DNA from: Rhizobium sp. JAB6 | GTDB lineage: Bacteria > Pseudomonadota > Alphaproteobacteria > Rhizobiales > Rhizobiaceae | Direction of reading: 5' to 3' | Assembly: GCF_003024605.1 (NCBI RefSeq) | Contig: NZ_PYJQ01000005.1 | Span: 186,001-250,000, forward strand | Length of the DNA stretch: 64,000 bases | Shown here: positions 26,026 to 33,609 of the stretch, piece by piece | Numbering within the stretch: the first letter of the stretch is position 1 | How the letters are laid out: every line of letters begins with the position of its first letter | Position numbers and translations under genes: made by a program | The notes under the pieces: generated by a model | The model's input: the letters and a program-made list of their open reading frames with translations, nothing else | Databases searched by the model: none | Told to the model about the DNA's origin: nothing

Positions 26026-26460
26026 TTAATTTCCAAAGCGCGCGGTGATTTCTGTCGCCAGTGTTGCACCTTCGTTACGGTATCGCTCTTCCGCAAGGCG
26101 GGCCTGTGGCGTGCAATTCGTGTAAACCGACGCAAAGGACCGATACCCGCGGTTGAAGGCGGCAGTCAGCTTTTCTCTTCGTTTCGGCTCGCTCTTGGTT
26201 TCCGTGTCGAGCAATTGCTGCATGTCGCCCCGCCAGCCATCCTCACGTGTCGGACTGCAGAGATTGCGCAGATAGTCGATCGAGCCGAGGATTTCGGAAA
26301 GGCGGGACAGTTGTTGGTCGTAAGGTGCCGGCTGCTCCGCGTTCCCGCTATCCGGCCCCTGTGCCGACGGCGCGTTTGCTGCCGGCTGTGCTGCAACGGG
26401 AAAGGCTGCGGCAAGCGCGATGCAGATCAGAAGCGGTTGGCCAAGGCTGTTATGAATCAT
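26026..26460 (-). CDS. TIGR02301 family secreted protein
   Basis: 144 residues. A signal peptide (about 1-24, 'LLICIALAAAFPVAAQ') and a Pro/Ala linker precede the conserved core 'YDQQLSRLSEILGSIDYLRNLC', 'WRGDMQQLLDTE' and 'RREKLTAAFNRGYRSFASVYTNC', which I recognise as the rhizobial TIGR02301 family. Two cysteines in the core may form a disulphide. The function is unknown. It is adjacent to the Nudix gene on the same strand, an arrangement I recall from other Rhizobiales. The upstream frame extension to 26700 overlaps the Nudix gene and is rejected. Confidence 0.85.
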   Translation of the reverse strand: MIHNSLGQPLLICIALAAAFPVAAQPAANAPSAQGPDSGNAEQPAPYDQQLSRLSEILGSIDYLRNLCSPTREDGWRGDMQQLLDTETKSEPKRREKLTAAFNRGYRSFASVYTNCTPQARLAEERYRNEGATLATEITARFGN

Positions 26461-26554
26461 GTAACCATGTTGACCGGACAAGCATGACCGGAACAAGGCG
26501 CGGCAGGCGGTTTCCACGCCGATATTGCTCAGCATCGTTAATTTCGGGGCCGAG

Positions 26555-26974
26555 CTATGGGTTTGCTGCGGCAAGCCGTTCCACACATTCGAGCACGCTG
26601 GCCGGAACGGGTAGGGTGCGTACCTCCTCCACCGTATACCAGCCAAGGGCAGCCGCATCGTCGGCGGCTTCGGCGACTGCATCCTCATCGGCCTCCACAA
26701 GGAAGACCGAGAGCAGGAAGTGGCTCGTCAGAGTCCCGTCCGCCGCGTGGGAGCGCAGGTCGTAAGTCTCGAACAGCCGGGGATTGCGCGCGGATATGCC
26801 CGTCTCCTCCTTGAATTCGCGCAGCGCCGCGTCGGTCGGCGTCTCTCCGTCTTCGGCCCGCCCGCCCGGAAAGGCGTACATATCGGCAGACGGCGGATTG
26901 CTGCGCAACACCAGCAGGAAGCGGCCATTGCGTTCAAGAATGGCGGAGGAGGCAGGGCGAGGATTGGAGGTCAT
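26555..26974 (-). CDS. Nudix hydrolase
   Basis: 139 residues. The Nudix box is complete: G-x5-E-x7-REUxEExGU is met by 'GGRAEDGETPTDAALREFKEETGI' split as GGRAEDGE and REFKEETGI. The N terminus 'ASSAILERNGRFLLVLRSNPP' fits ADP-ribose/MutT-like members. It hydrolyses a nucleoside diphosphate linked to another moiety, and the exact substrate is not predictable. GGAGG-like sequence lies on the coding strand before ATG 26974. The longer frame to 27280 overlaps ynfA and is not used. Confidence 0.92.
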   Translation of the reverse strand: MTSNPRPASSAILERNGRFLLVLRSNPPSADMYAFPGGRAEDGETPTDAALREFKEETGISARNPRLFETYDLRSHAADGTLTSHFLLSVFLVEADEDAVAEAADDAAALGWYTVEEVRTLPVPASVLECVERLAAANP

Positions 26975-27135
26975 GGATTGCTTTATATTTGGACAGGAAG
27001 ATCGATGCGCGATGGCGATGAGCCATCTGCGGCCATTTCTACAGGAAACGGCGCTTGCTGTCCCGCGGGAAAGCCTCTTAACTCGCTTCCGGCGGAACCG
27101 CGATTCTGAATGCGCCGATACAGGGACGATCGGGG

Positions 27136-27456
27136 ATGATCTACGGGCTATATGCTTTGGCGGCTCTTGCTGAAATTGCAGGCTGCTTTGCCTTCTGGGC
27201 GTGGCTGCGTCTGTCGAAGCCCGTCTGGTGGCTGGCGCCTGGCCTGATATCGCTGGCACTCTTCGCCTGGCTGCTCGCATTGGTGCCGAGCGAGGCGGCC
27301 GGGCGCACTTTTGCCGCCTATGGCGGCGTCTATATCGTCGCCTCCATTCTCTGGCTCTGGCTCGCCGAAGGGCGGCCGCCGGATCGATGGGATATTTCCG
27401 GGGCGGCCGTCTGTCTTGCCGGCGCGGGGATCATTCTCTTCGGTCCGCGCGGCTGA
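27136..27456 (+). CDS. YnfA/UPF0060 family membrane protein
   Basis: 106 residues with four hydrophobic helices, the usual size of UPF0060. Signature parts are '[20 protein letters not shown]', '[16 protein letters not shown]' and '[20 protein letters not shown]'. The family is distantly related to small multidrug resistance transporters, and transport function here is inference. The ATG has AGGGACGATCGGGG upstream. It is followed 43 bases later by the SRAP gene in the same direction. Confidence 0.93.
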   Translation: MIYGLYALAALAEIAGCFAFWAWLRLSKPVWWLAPGLISLALFAWLLALVPSEAAGRTFAAYGGVYIVASILWLWLAEGRPPDRWDISGAAVCLAGAGIILFGPRG

Positions 27457-27499
27457 CCTTAGGCTTGACCCGATGCCTTGCGGGTGCAAAACAAGCCCC

Positions 27500-28264
27500 A
27501 TGTGCGGACGTTTCGCTTTGATATCGACGGCAGACCAAGTGGGGGAGGCGCTCGGCGTCCTGCTGAACGAGGTTTTTCCCGCGCGCTATAATATCGCACC
27601 GACACAGCCGATCCTCGTCGTCATCTCGGGCGACAGGCAGCGGCCTGGCAGCAACCTGCCGGATCGCCGCGCCTTGCTCGTGCGCTGGGGCTTTATGCCC
27701 GATTGGGTAAAGGACCCCAAGGAATTCCCATTGCTGATCAATGCGCGAGCGGAAACGGCCATCGGCAAGGCATCCTTCCGCGCGGCTATGCGCCATCGCC
27801 GCATCCTCATCCCGGCGTCCGGCTTCTACGAATGGCATCGGCCGCCGAAGGAAAGCGGGGAGAAGCCGCAAGCCTACTGGATCCGGCCTCGCAGGGGCGG
27901 TGTCATCGCGTTTGCCGGGCTGATGGAAACCTGGTCGTCGGCCGACGGTTCTGAGGTCGATACGGGTGCGATCCTGACGACGGCGGCAAACAGCGCAATC
28001 CGATCCATCCACGACCGCATGCCCGTCGTCATCAAGCCGGAGGATTTTGCCCGCTGGCTCGATTGCAAGACCCAGGAACCCCGCGACGTGCTCGATCTGA
28101 TGAAGCCGGTCCAGGAGGATTTTTTCGAGGCGATCCCGATTTCGGATCGCGTCAACAAAGTTGCCAATATGGGGCCGGATGTGCAGACGCCCATAGCACT
28201 CGATACGGTCAGGAAACCGCCGAAGAAGGCGGATCCGGAAGATGGTCAGCTAAGTCTTCTCTGA
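27500..28264 (+). CDS. SOS response-associated peptidase (YedK/HMCES family)
   Basis: 254 residues. The start MCGRFALIS puts the catalytic Cys2 directly after the initiator methionine, as required for the family, which crosslinks to abasic sites in single-stranded DNA. Further motifs are 'PARYNIAPTQPI', 'RWGFMPDWVKDP', 'INARAETA' and 'RRILIPASGFYEWHR'. The start cannot be elsewhere because Cys2 must be N-terminal after processing. It protects abasic sites during replication (established for E. coli YedK and human HMCES). Confidence 0.95.
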   Translation: MCGRFALISTADQVGEALGVLLNEVFPARYNIAPTQPILVVISGDRQRPGSNLPDRRALLVRWGFMPDWVKDPKEFPLLINARAETAIGKASFRAAMRHRRILIPASGFYEWHRPPKESGEKPQAYWIRPRRGGVIAFAGLMETWSSADGSEVDTGAILTTAANSAIRSIHDRMPVVIKPEDFARWLDCKTQEPRDVLDLMKPVQEDFFEAIPISDRVNKVANMGPDVQTPIALDTVRKPPKKADPEDGQLSLL

Positions 28265-28339
28265 GCGGCCGCCATTCGGCGGCCAGTGACCGGAAATGTT
28301 GCCTGCCGGTGTCGGTCGGCGGCGGGCAAAACGATATTC

Positions 28340-28480
28340 TCAGGCGATCTTCTTCTTGAGCGGCTTCGTCTTCAGCATCAGGTGGGCTGCCAGAACGGCT
28401 TTCAGGCCCAGCGGACGATAATGCTTGCTGGGATCGATCTTTGCCTGCGGTTGTGCCGGCTGATCCTTCTTCTGCGTCAT
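28340..28480 (-). CDS. 46-residue basic protein of unknown function
   Basis: The protein begins MTQKKDQPAQPQAKIDPSKH, contains 'YRPLGLKAVLAAHLML' and ends 'KPLKKKIA'. GAGGAG lies 7 bases before the ATG. Codon third positions are GC-rich like neighbouring genes. It is strongly basic, with one amphipathic stretch that might contact membrane or nucleic acid (inference). It is convergent with the SRAP gene, and a perfect 7-bp hairpin (28267-28284) lies between them. Confidence 0.65.
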   Translation of the reverse strand: MTQKKDQPAQPQAKIDPSKHYRPLGLKAVLAAHLMLKTKPLKKKIA

Positions 28481-28803
28481 GTTTCACTCCTCACCATGCT
28501 CCCCCGGAGCATTTTTCGATTCACAGTCGAGTAGTGCTTTTTGTCGTAAATCATGACAAATCGAAGGCGTTTTCCAATCAGCTTTTGTAAACAACGACCA
28601 TATTTCGAGAGATTAGCGCCCGAAACCTCGTGTGGAATCGGCACTGCCGCAATGTTCGACGCCGCGGAAATATCGTCCCGAGCCGCCTTGCGGTTGCTCT
28701 GATGAGCGATCGCCATGTCTCTGATTGATAAGGAAGACCTGCCGACTTGCGGTTGCAGCGCGGCAAAGCCGCCGGAGCGCTGTTGCGCGGCAATATGCGG
28801 GTT
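28481..28803. other. Intergenic region between the 46-residue gene and pssA
   Basis: The 323-base gap contains only short open frames without convincing ribosome binding sites or protein-like composition. The stretch nearest the small gene is AT-rich and probably holds its promoter. The part nearest pssA may carry the end of the psd-pssA transcript, although no clear intrinsic terminator was seen. Confidence 0.4.
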
Positions 28804-29664
28804 CTAGATATGCCGGCCTATGTCATCATTGGAATCATCGACATTGGGATCGGCGGGACCGTTGATGGTGTAGGTGCCGTATTTCTTCGCCCAGGAGCGT
28901 GCGCCGAAGGGCAGCGACAGCAAATAGATGACGACGGTCACGACCATGACATGCCACGTATAGCTCATCAGCAGCGCGACATAGACGACAAGGCCGAGCA
29001 TGATCGGCAGAACCAGATCGCGCCTTACGCCGTTGCCTTCCGATTTACCGGACCAGACCGGCAGACGGCTGACTAGGAGAAAGCCGATGAGGACGGTGTA
29101 GGCCGCGCCCCACAAGGCGAAGGTGCGATCCGGCGTCAGCCCAAGAAAGCCCAGATAAACCGGCAGCAGCACCAGCATGGCGCCGGCGGGGGCCGGTACG
29201 CCGACGAAATATTCCGATTGCCATGAGGCCTTATGCTCGCGCTCGGCCATGACGTTGAAGCGGGCGAGCCGCAATCCGGCGGCGATCGTGTAGATCAGTG
29301 CAGCGATCCAGCCGAGCGAGCGGGCCTGATCGAGCAGGAAGACGTAGACGACGAGCGCCGGGGCAACGCCGAAGTTGACGATGTCGGCAAGCGAATCCAT
29401 CTGCGCGCCGAATTTCGAGGTCGCCTTCATCAGCCGCGCGACGCGCCCGTCGATGCCGTCGAGGAAGGCGGCGACCAGCACGGCAACAACGGCCAGTTCG
29501 TAACGGTTTTCGAAAGCGAGGCGAATGCCTGTCAGGCCTGAGCAGATCGCCAGCACGGTGATCATGTTCGGCACCATCAGCCGCAACGGGATTTCGCGGA
29601 GGCGCGGTCCGCGCGCTTCGTCGTTAGGCCCATGCGGCTCGAATGGCGGAAAAGGCGTCTTCAT
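28804..29664 (-). CDS. pssA: CDP-diacylglycerol-serine O-phosphatidyltransferase
   Basis: 286 residues. It makes phosphatidylserine from CDP-diacylglycerol and serine at the membrane. The CDP-alcohol phosphotransferase motif DG-x2-AR-x8-G-x3-D-x3-D is exact in 'DGRVARLMKATSKFG' plus 'AQMDSLAD'. About eight membrane helices follow 'LMVPNMITVLAICSGLTGIR'. The frame extends to 30066 but that part overlaps psd. It begins 20 bases after psd, so the pair makes phosphatidylethanolamine as one operon. Phosphatidylethanolamine feeds phosphatidylcholine synthesis in rhizobia. Confidence 0.95.
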   Translation of the reverse strand: MKTPFPPFEPHGPNDEARGPRLREIPLRLMVPNMITVLAICSGLTGIRLAFENRYELAVVAVLVAAFLDGIDGRVARLMKATSKFGAQMDSLADIVNFGVAPALVVYVFLLDQARSLGWIAALIYTIAAGLRLARFNVMAEREHKASWQSEYFVGVPAPAGAMLVLLPVYLGFLGLTPDRTFALWGAAYTVLIGFLLVSRLPVWSGKSEGNGVRRDLVLPIMLGLVVYVALLMSYTWHVMVVTVVIYLLSLPFGARSWAKKYGTYTINGPADPNVDDSNDDIGRHI

Positions 29665-29684
29665 CGCACTCGTGTTCCTATACT

Positions 29685-30383
29685 TCAGCTGCGGCGGCTG
29701 ATGGTTGCACCCTTGGCCGAGCCGAATTCGGCAATGACGGTTTCCCCGGCGATCGCCCGCTGGCCGACGGCAACGCGCGGCGAAGCACCTTCCGGCAGGA
29801 AGATATCGAGACGCGAGCCGAAGCGGATGAGGCCGATGCGCTCGCCGGCGTCCAGCGGCTCGTTCGGATGGACGAAGCAAAGAATGCGGCGGGCAACGAG
29901 GCCGGCAATCTGCACGACGCCGATTTCGCCATGCTTCGTTTCGATCACCAGGCCGTTGCGCTCGTTCTGTTCGCTCGCCTTGTCGAGTTCGGCATTGAGG
30001 AAGCTGCCCTGGCGATAGGCGATGTTGGTGATGCGGCCGCGCATCGGCGAACGGTTCACATGGCAATCGAAGACGTTCATGAAGATCGAGATGCGCAGCA
30101 TCGGCAGGCTGCCGAGGTTGAGCTCGGCCGGCGGCGTCACCATCTGCACGCTCGAAACCTTGCCGTCGGCCGGCGATATCGCCAGATCGTCATCCTGAGG
30201 CGTCATGCGTTCGGGATCGCGGAAGAAATAGGCGCACCACAGCGTCAGGATCAGACCGACCCAGAAGAGCGGCTTGAAGATCCAACCGAGCACCAGCGAC
30301 GCGACGAAGAAACCTGCAACGAAGGGATAGCCCTCCTTGTGTATGGGAACGATGACATTGCGTACGCTGTTCATCAAGCTCAT
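29685..30383 (-). CDS. psd: Phosphatidylserine decarboxylase proenzyme, short form
   Basis: 232 residues, the size of the short archaeal/rhizobial type. Gly189-Ser190 in '[12 protein letters not shown]' is the self-cleavage site that leaves a pyruvoyl group on the alpha chain. '[16 protein letters not shown]' is the conserved core. One or two N-terminal membrane segments (about 20-50) anchor it. It converts phosphatidylserine to phosphatidylethanolamine. It is upstream of pssA in the same transcript. An imperfect hairpin (30413-30423 with 30427-30437) lies 30 bases upstream of the start. Confidence 0.95.
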   Translation of the reverse strand: MSLMNSVRNVIVPIHKEGYPFVAGFFVASLVLGWIFKPLFWVGLILTLWCAYFFRDPERMTPQDDDLAISPADGKVSSVQMVTPPAELNLGSLPMLRISIFMNVFDCHVNRSPMRGRITNIAYRQGSFLNAELDKASEQNERNGLVIETKHGEIGVVQIAGLVARRILCFVHPNEPLDAGERIGLIRFGSRLDIFLPEGASPRVAVGQRAIAGETVIAEFGSAKGATISRRS

Positions 30384-30637
30384 CTACGGTCTACTCCGTT
30401 AGGGCATTCCCACCTGGAACCGGGCTCCGGTCCCAGGCAAGATCATGCCAGTCAAAAGAATGAGAACAAGATAAGCGGTCTTGCTCTGATTACCTGTCGA
30501 GCGTGACTACAGGCAAACTCTGTCATGGGCAATGCTTCCGCACGCTCGTCCTCAACGCAATCCGCGTCGAGCACGATGCCAACGTTCCCCTGACTTGAAA
30601 AGTGTTGCCTGTGGAAACCCGTGAAGGACGCAATGAC

Positions 30638-30659
30638 AGGCCGCCGATGACGGCGGCCT
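30638..30659 (-). terminator. Possible terminator after the acid phosphatase gene
   Basis: AGGCCGCCG (30638-30646) and CGGCGGCCT (30651-30659) form a perfect 9-bp stem with a 4-base loop, 27 bases past the phosphatase stop. There is no run of T after it, so efficiency is uncertain. Confidence 0.45.
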
Positions 30660-30685
30660 CCATGTTCTGCGTCGGCGATCGGAAA

Positions 30686-31384
30686 TCAGAGGCCGAGAGC
30701 GGCGCGCAGTTCTGCCTTGGCGCCTTCGTACTCGGTCTTGTAGTCGTCATGCGTCATGATCGTCTGGGCAATGACGGTTCCTGCGATGCGGCCGGCTTCG
30801 ATATCGGAAGCATAATGGATGCCGCCGACGACGCGGTTGTGGCCGTATTCCCAGGCCCGCGCCATGATGGCAGCGCGCTTTTCCGGCACCATGTTCGCGA
30901 GCACGATGCCCATCAACGTGCCGACGGTCGTGTGGCCGGACGGATAGGAGCCGGATTTGGAGAGCGGTACGATCGGCTTTACGAGATCGCTGTAGAGGTG
31001 CGGGCGCGGCCGCTTCCAGACATCCTTGGCCGGATCGACGACAGCGCCTTCGGTCTCCACGACGCGATCGAAGAAGGCCGAGAACTTCGGCAGGTTTTCC
31101 TTGGTGAATTTCGGACTGTCGATGACGTCGGAGAAGCGCCAGACATTCTCTTCGGCATCGGCCACGGCGCGAGCCGCCATTTCCGGCGTGCGGGTCACCT
31201 GGATCGTCAGGATTTCGCCGAGCTCCGCCTTCATCTGTGCGGAATCATTGGCGGGCGGCGGCGGCAGCAGATTGAGAAGGTTGATTTCCTTGGCATCGGC
31301 GAAAGGCTTGGCATCTTCGGCGAAAACCGGCGAGGCGAGGCCGACGACGAGCAACAGGCTTAAAGCTTTGGCAAAAGTACGCAT
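30686..31384 (-). CDS. Class A nonspecific acid phosphatase (PAP2 superfamily)
   Basis: 232 residues with a signal peptide of about 22 (cleavage near VFAE), so it is periplasmic. The three PAP2 phosphatase motifs are present: 'KDVWKRPRP', 'GSYPSGHTT' and 'NRVVGGIHYASD', with Asn in place of the usual Ser before Arg in the last. It removes phosphate from a range of organic esters at acidic pH. GGAG lies 11 bases before ATG 31384, and the in-frame TTG at 31402 is less likely. Confidence 0.92.
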   Translation of the reverse strand: MRTFAKALSLLLVVGLASPVFAEDAKPFADAKEINLLNLLPPPPANDSAQMKAELGEILTIQVTRTPEMAARAVADAEENVWRFSDVIDSPKFTKENLPKFSAFFDRVVETEGAVVDPAKDVWKRPRPHLYSDLVKPIVPLSKSGSYPSGHTTVGTLMGIVLANMVPEKRAAIMARAWEYGHNRVVGGIHYASDIEAGRIAGTVIAQTIMTHDDYKTEYEGAKAELRAALGL

Positions 31385-31520
31385 TTTGGGGGCTCCGTTC
31401 AAAAAAGACCCTCGTACCTAGCAAGCTGTCATCTCAGTCTCGTGACAACAATCGGTGCATAACAGCAGCGCCCGCCATATCTGCCATGGTGTGCGGAATG
31501 CAGCGCTTCCGCGGGTTTTC

Positions 31521-33407
31521 TCACCTTGCCGGCGCCAGCCGGTCGATAACGCCCAGATCGTCGCTCTCACGCACTTGCTTCAGATGCTCCTCGGCCTGTG
31601 TCGCCTCGCGCTGGCGGTTCCACATGGAGGCGTAGAGCCCGTTCCGCGCCAGCAGATCGGCGTGAGTGCCGCGCTCCGCGATGACACCGCTTTTCAGCAC
31701 GATGATCTCGTCGGCACCGATCACCGTCGACAGGCGGTGAGCAATGACGAGTGTCGTGCGGTTCTTGGAAACGACATCGAGAGCGGCCTGTATTTCGCGC
31801 TCGGTCGTCGTGTCGAGTGCCGAGGTCGCCTCGTCGAGGATCAGAACCGGCGGCGATTTGAGAACGGTGCGCGCAATCGCGACGCGCTGCTTCTCGCCGC
31901 CGGACAATTTGAGACCGCGTTCGCCGACCTTGGTTTCGAAGCCTTCGGGCAGGTTGCGGATGAACTCGCCGATCTGCGCGATCTCGGCGGCCGCCGTCAC
32001 CTCCGCTTCGCTGGCACCCGGCCGGCCATAGCGGATGTTGTAGGCGATGGTGTCGTTGAAGAGCACGGTATCCTGCGGCACCATGCCGATGACCTTACGC
32101 AGGCTTTTCTGCGTGATGGTCCGCAGGTCCTGGCCGTCGATGGTGATCGTCCCACTCTGCACATCGTAGAAGCGATAGAGCAGGCGCGACAGCGTCGATT
32201 TTCCGGCGCCAGAAGGCCCGACCACGGCGACCGTCTTGCCGGCCGGTACTTCGAAAGAAATGCCCTTCAGGATCGGCCGGGCCGGATCATAGGCGAAATG
32301 CACGTCCTTGAAGGAGATGGCGCCATTGCCGATGACGAGCTCCTTGGCGTCAGGCGCATCGACCACTTCGGGCTTGACCTCGAGCAGATCGAACATCTCC
32401 TCGATATCGGTCAGCCCCTGGCGTATTTCGCGATAGACGAAACCGATGAAGTTCAGCGGCACGGAGAGCTGCAGCAGCATGGCGTTGATGAAGACGAAGT
32501 CGCCAACCGTGTGATGGCCGTTCAGAACCGACCAGCCGGACATCACCAACATCACTGTCGTACCAAGGCCAAAGATCAAGCCTTGGCCGAAGTTCAGCCA
32601 GCCAAGGGACGTCCAGACGCTGGTGGCCGCCTTTTCATACCGCTCCATCGACTGATCGAAGCGTTTGGCTTCCATCTCCTCATTGCCGAAATACTTGACC
32701 GTCTCGAAGTTCAGCAGCGAATCGATCGCCTTGGTATTGGCGTCGGTGTCGCTGTTGTTCATCGTCCGGCGGATGGAGATGCGCCAGTCGCTCGCCTTGA
32801 CGGTGAACCAGATGTAGAGCCAGACCGTGGCAGCCGTCACGGCGAGGTAGGAAAAGCCGTAGCCGCGCCAGAAGATGATGGCCGTCAGCAGGAATTCGAT
32901 GAAGGTCGGGATCGTGTTGAGGATCGTGAAACGGACGATCGTCTCTATACCCTTCGTGCCGCGCTCGATGATGCGCGAGAGGCCACCGGTCTTTCGCTCC
33001 AGATGGAAGCGCAGCGAGAGTTCGTGCATGTGCACGAAGGTCCTGTAGGCGAGCTGGCGCACCGCATGTTGGCCGACGCTCGCAAACAGCGCGTCGCGCA
33101 GCTGGTTGAGGCCGAGCTGGATCAGGCGCGTCGCGTTCGTGGCGATGATCAAAGCGATAGGGCCGACGAGGAAGGCAGGCAGAATGCCTTGCATGTCGAG
33201 CTTACCATTCAGCGCATCGACGGACCATTTGAAGAAATAGGGGACCAGCAGCAGGAAGAATTTCGAAACCAGCAGGAAGACGGACGCCCATACCACCCGC
33301 ATCTTCAGATCCATGCGCCCGCTCGGCCACATATACGGCCAGAGATTGACGATTGTGTTCAACGGATTGCTGGAATCTGCCGATATGGTTTTCTTCTGGC
33401 CTGCCAT
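31521..33407 (-). CDS. ABC exporter, ATM1/HMT1 type (fused permease and ATPase)
   Basis: 628 residues. The N-terminal half is a six-helix ABC transmembrane domain, including 'RTFVHMHELSLRFHLERKTGG', a stretch typical of ATM1 relatives. The ATPase domain has Walker A 'GPSGAGKST', signature 'LSGGEKQR' and Walker B 'PVLILDEATSALD'. Mitochondrial ATM1 and its bacterial relatives export glutathione-linked compounds and support iron-sulphur protein maturation or metal tolerance; here that is inference from family. ATG 33407 has GGAGACGGAC before it and is preferred to 33455. It forms a homodimer. Confidence 0.93.
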   Translation of the reverse strand: MAGQKKTISADSSNPLNTIVNLWPYMWPSGRMDLKMRVVWASVFLLVSKFFLLLVPYFFKWSVDALNGKLDMQGILPAFLVGPIALIIATNATRLIQLGLNQLRDALFASVGQHAVRQLAYRTFVHMHELSLRFHLERKTGGLSRIIERGTKGIETIVRFTILNTIPTFIEFLLTAIIFWRGYGFSYLAVTAATVWLYIWFTVKASDWRISIRRTMNNSDTDANTKAIDSLLNFETVKYFGNEEMEAKRFDQSMERYEKAATSVWTSLGWLNFGQGLIFGLGTTVMLVMSGWSVLNGHHTVGDFVFINAMLLQLSVPLNFIGFVYREIRQGLTDIEEMFDLLEVKPEVVDAPDAKELVIGNGAISFKDVHFAYDPARPILKGISFEVPAGKTVAVVGPSGAGKSTLSRLLYRFYDVQSGTITIDGQDLRTITQKSLRKVIGMVPQDTVLFNDTIAYNIRYGRPGASEAEVTAAAEIAQIGEFIRNLPEGFETKVGERGLKLSGGEKQRVAIARTVLKSPPVLILDEATSALDTTTEREIQAALDVVSKNRTTLVIAHRLSTVIGADEIIVLKSGVIAERGTHADLLARNGLYASMWNRQREATQAEEHLKQVRESDDLGVIDRLAPAR

Positions 33408-33609
33408 GTCCGTCTCCGGCGAATGATTGGGCAGCCGGGTGTGGCAGCATTGCACAGCCGGCTGGCGAGCCTTCCGGCCAAGACGTGGCCATTGTTCGAA
33501 GGCGGTGGGGTCGGGCGACGCTTATACTATTTTCATGCCGTATAAAAGCAGCGGCCGGGCACTGATGAGCCCGGCCGCCGGCAATATTCACGATGTATGC
33601 TGGCTGTCG

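Noticed and set aside
31455..33545. Open frame of 696 codons antisense to the ABC exporter.
   Set aside because: Composition is His/Arg/Asp-rich as in other shadow frames, and the exporter motifs are complete on the minus strand.
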